Shown piece after piece: positions 6,499 through 6,780 of a stretch of DNA of 6,780 nucleotides. The position numbers and the translations under genes were made by a program. Position 1 is the first letter of the stretch, and the number at the start of each line of letters is the position of its first letter. The stretch is from Pseudomonadota bacterium (GTDB taxonomy: Bacteria > Pseudomonadota > Gammaproteobacteria > Xanthomonadales > Xanthomonadaceae). Below the pieces are notes generated by a model. It worked only from the letters and a program-made list of their open reading frames with translations. It was not told the origin of the DNA and did not search any database. The stretch is from NCBI GenBank assembly GCA_023457475.1, contig JAEWLO010000095.1, positions 1-6,780 of the forward strand, in the 5' to 3' direction.

Positions 6499-6738
6499 TC
6501 ACGGTTCCGCCGTCACCAGCGCAAACCGTTCCTGCATCCGCCCATCCACCTCGATCTCGCCACAGAACATCTCGAACGGCCGCACCCAGATGCCGATGTC
6601 CTTGTCGAGCGGTTTGTACAGCACCAGCGGCTCCAGCGTCTCGCTGTGCCTTACCACGCCCAGCACCTGGTAAGGCCCGCCCTTGTAGTGGCGGTACAGG
6701 CCGTTCGGCAACGTCGGCAGCGGGGTCAGGTCGGACAT
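6499..6738 (-). CDS. DUF1653 domain protein
   Basis: This 79-residue protein consists almost wholly of a DUF1653 domain. The diagnostic run is Tyr-Arg-His-Tyr-Lys-Gly-Gly-Pro-Tyr-Gln-Val-Leu-Gly-Val-Val-Arg-His-Ser-Glu at about residues 15-33, then LVLYKPL, WVRPFEMF and EVDGRMQERFALV. The family is small, soluble and widespread in bacteria, and I know of no established function. There is no signal peptide, so it should be cytoplasmic. The ATG at 6738 has GGAG (complement of 6746-6749) 7 bases upstream; a nearby ATG at 6751 is in another frame that shows no family resemblance. It is transcribed towards the secretion genes, is flanked by two GTAG-type palindromes, and is probably unrelated to secretion. 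Confidence 0.92.
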   Translation of the reverse strand: MSDLTPLPTLPNGLYRHYKGGPYQVLGVVRHSETLEPLVLYKPLDKDIGIWVRPFEMFCGEIEVDGRMQERFALVTAEP

Positions 6739-6761
6739 GGGGGGGCTCCATTGGCGGAAGG

Positions 6762-6780
6762 GCCGGGCAGAGCCCGGCGC
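6762..6780 (-). repeat. Second GTAG-type palindrome, cut by the window edge
   Basis: GCCGGGC (6762-6768) and GCCCGGC (6772-6778) form a perfect 7-base-pair stem with a 3-base loop. Read on the minus strand it runs GC-stem-loop-stem-C, the same layout as the palindrome at 6448-6470 from the G of its GTAG. The initial GTA would lie just outside the window. It is upstream of the DUF1653 gene and inverted relative to the first copy. Confidence 0.6.

Noticed and set aside
6482..6751. 89-residue minus-strand frame overlapping the DUF1653 gene
   Set aside because: It shows no family resemblance, and the overlapping frame has an unmistakable DUF1653 domain with its own ribosome binding site.
1..6780. 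tRNA or rRNA genes, insertion sequences, CRISPR arrays
   Set aside because: No transposase, regular spacer-repeat array or recognisable tRNA or rRNA sequence was seen; the only repeats are the short elements listed.

Overview
The window looks like chromosomal DNA of a high-GC gammaproteobacterium of the Xanthomonadaceae, most probably Stenotrophomonas. The genus call rests on two short GTAG-type palindromes at the right end, which match my recollection of the SMAG repeats of S. maltophilia, and on the type IV secretion genes and the DUF4189 and DUF1653 proteins that I associate with Xanthomonadales. No database search was run.

Layout: bases 1-100 are GC-rich and may hold the last codons of an upstream gene (virB3 would be expected). 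From 101 to 5227 all genes are on the + strand and closely spaced: virB4 (secretion ATPase), virB5 (exported minor-pilin-like protein), virB6 (polytopic inner-membrane channel protein) and a small exported cysteine-rich DUF4189 protein. After a 180-base gap that carries a near-identical 14-base direct repeat and a GC hairpin comes a second exported protein of 343 residues that I do not recognise. The right end holds a convergent minus-strand gene for a 79-residue DUF1653 protein, flanked by two GTAG-type palindromes in inverted orientation; a second hairpin lies just beyond its stop codon.

How they work together: VirB4 supplies energy, VirB6 forms part of the inner-membrane passage, and VirB5 is normally found at the pilus tip, so this is the downstream part of a VirB/D4-like type IV secretion locus. 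In Xanthomonadaceae such chromosomal loci are often antibacterial weapons, but the window has no VirD4, relaxase or recognisable effector, so killing and conjugative roles cannot be separated here. The most interesting material is the pair of exported cysteine-rich proteins directly downstream of virB6. The DUF4189 protein is effectively part of the virB operon and is a candidate accessory or immunity factor; the 343-residue protein sits behind its own possible control region.
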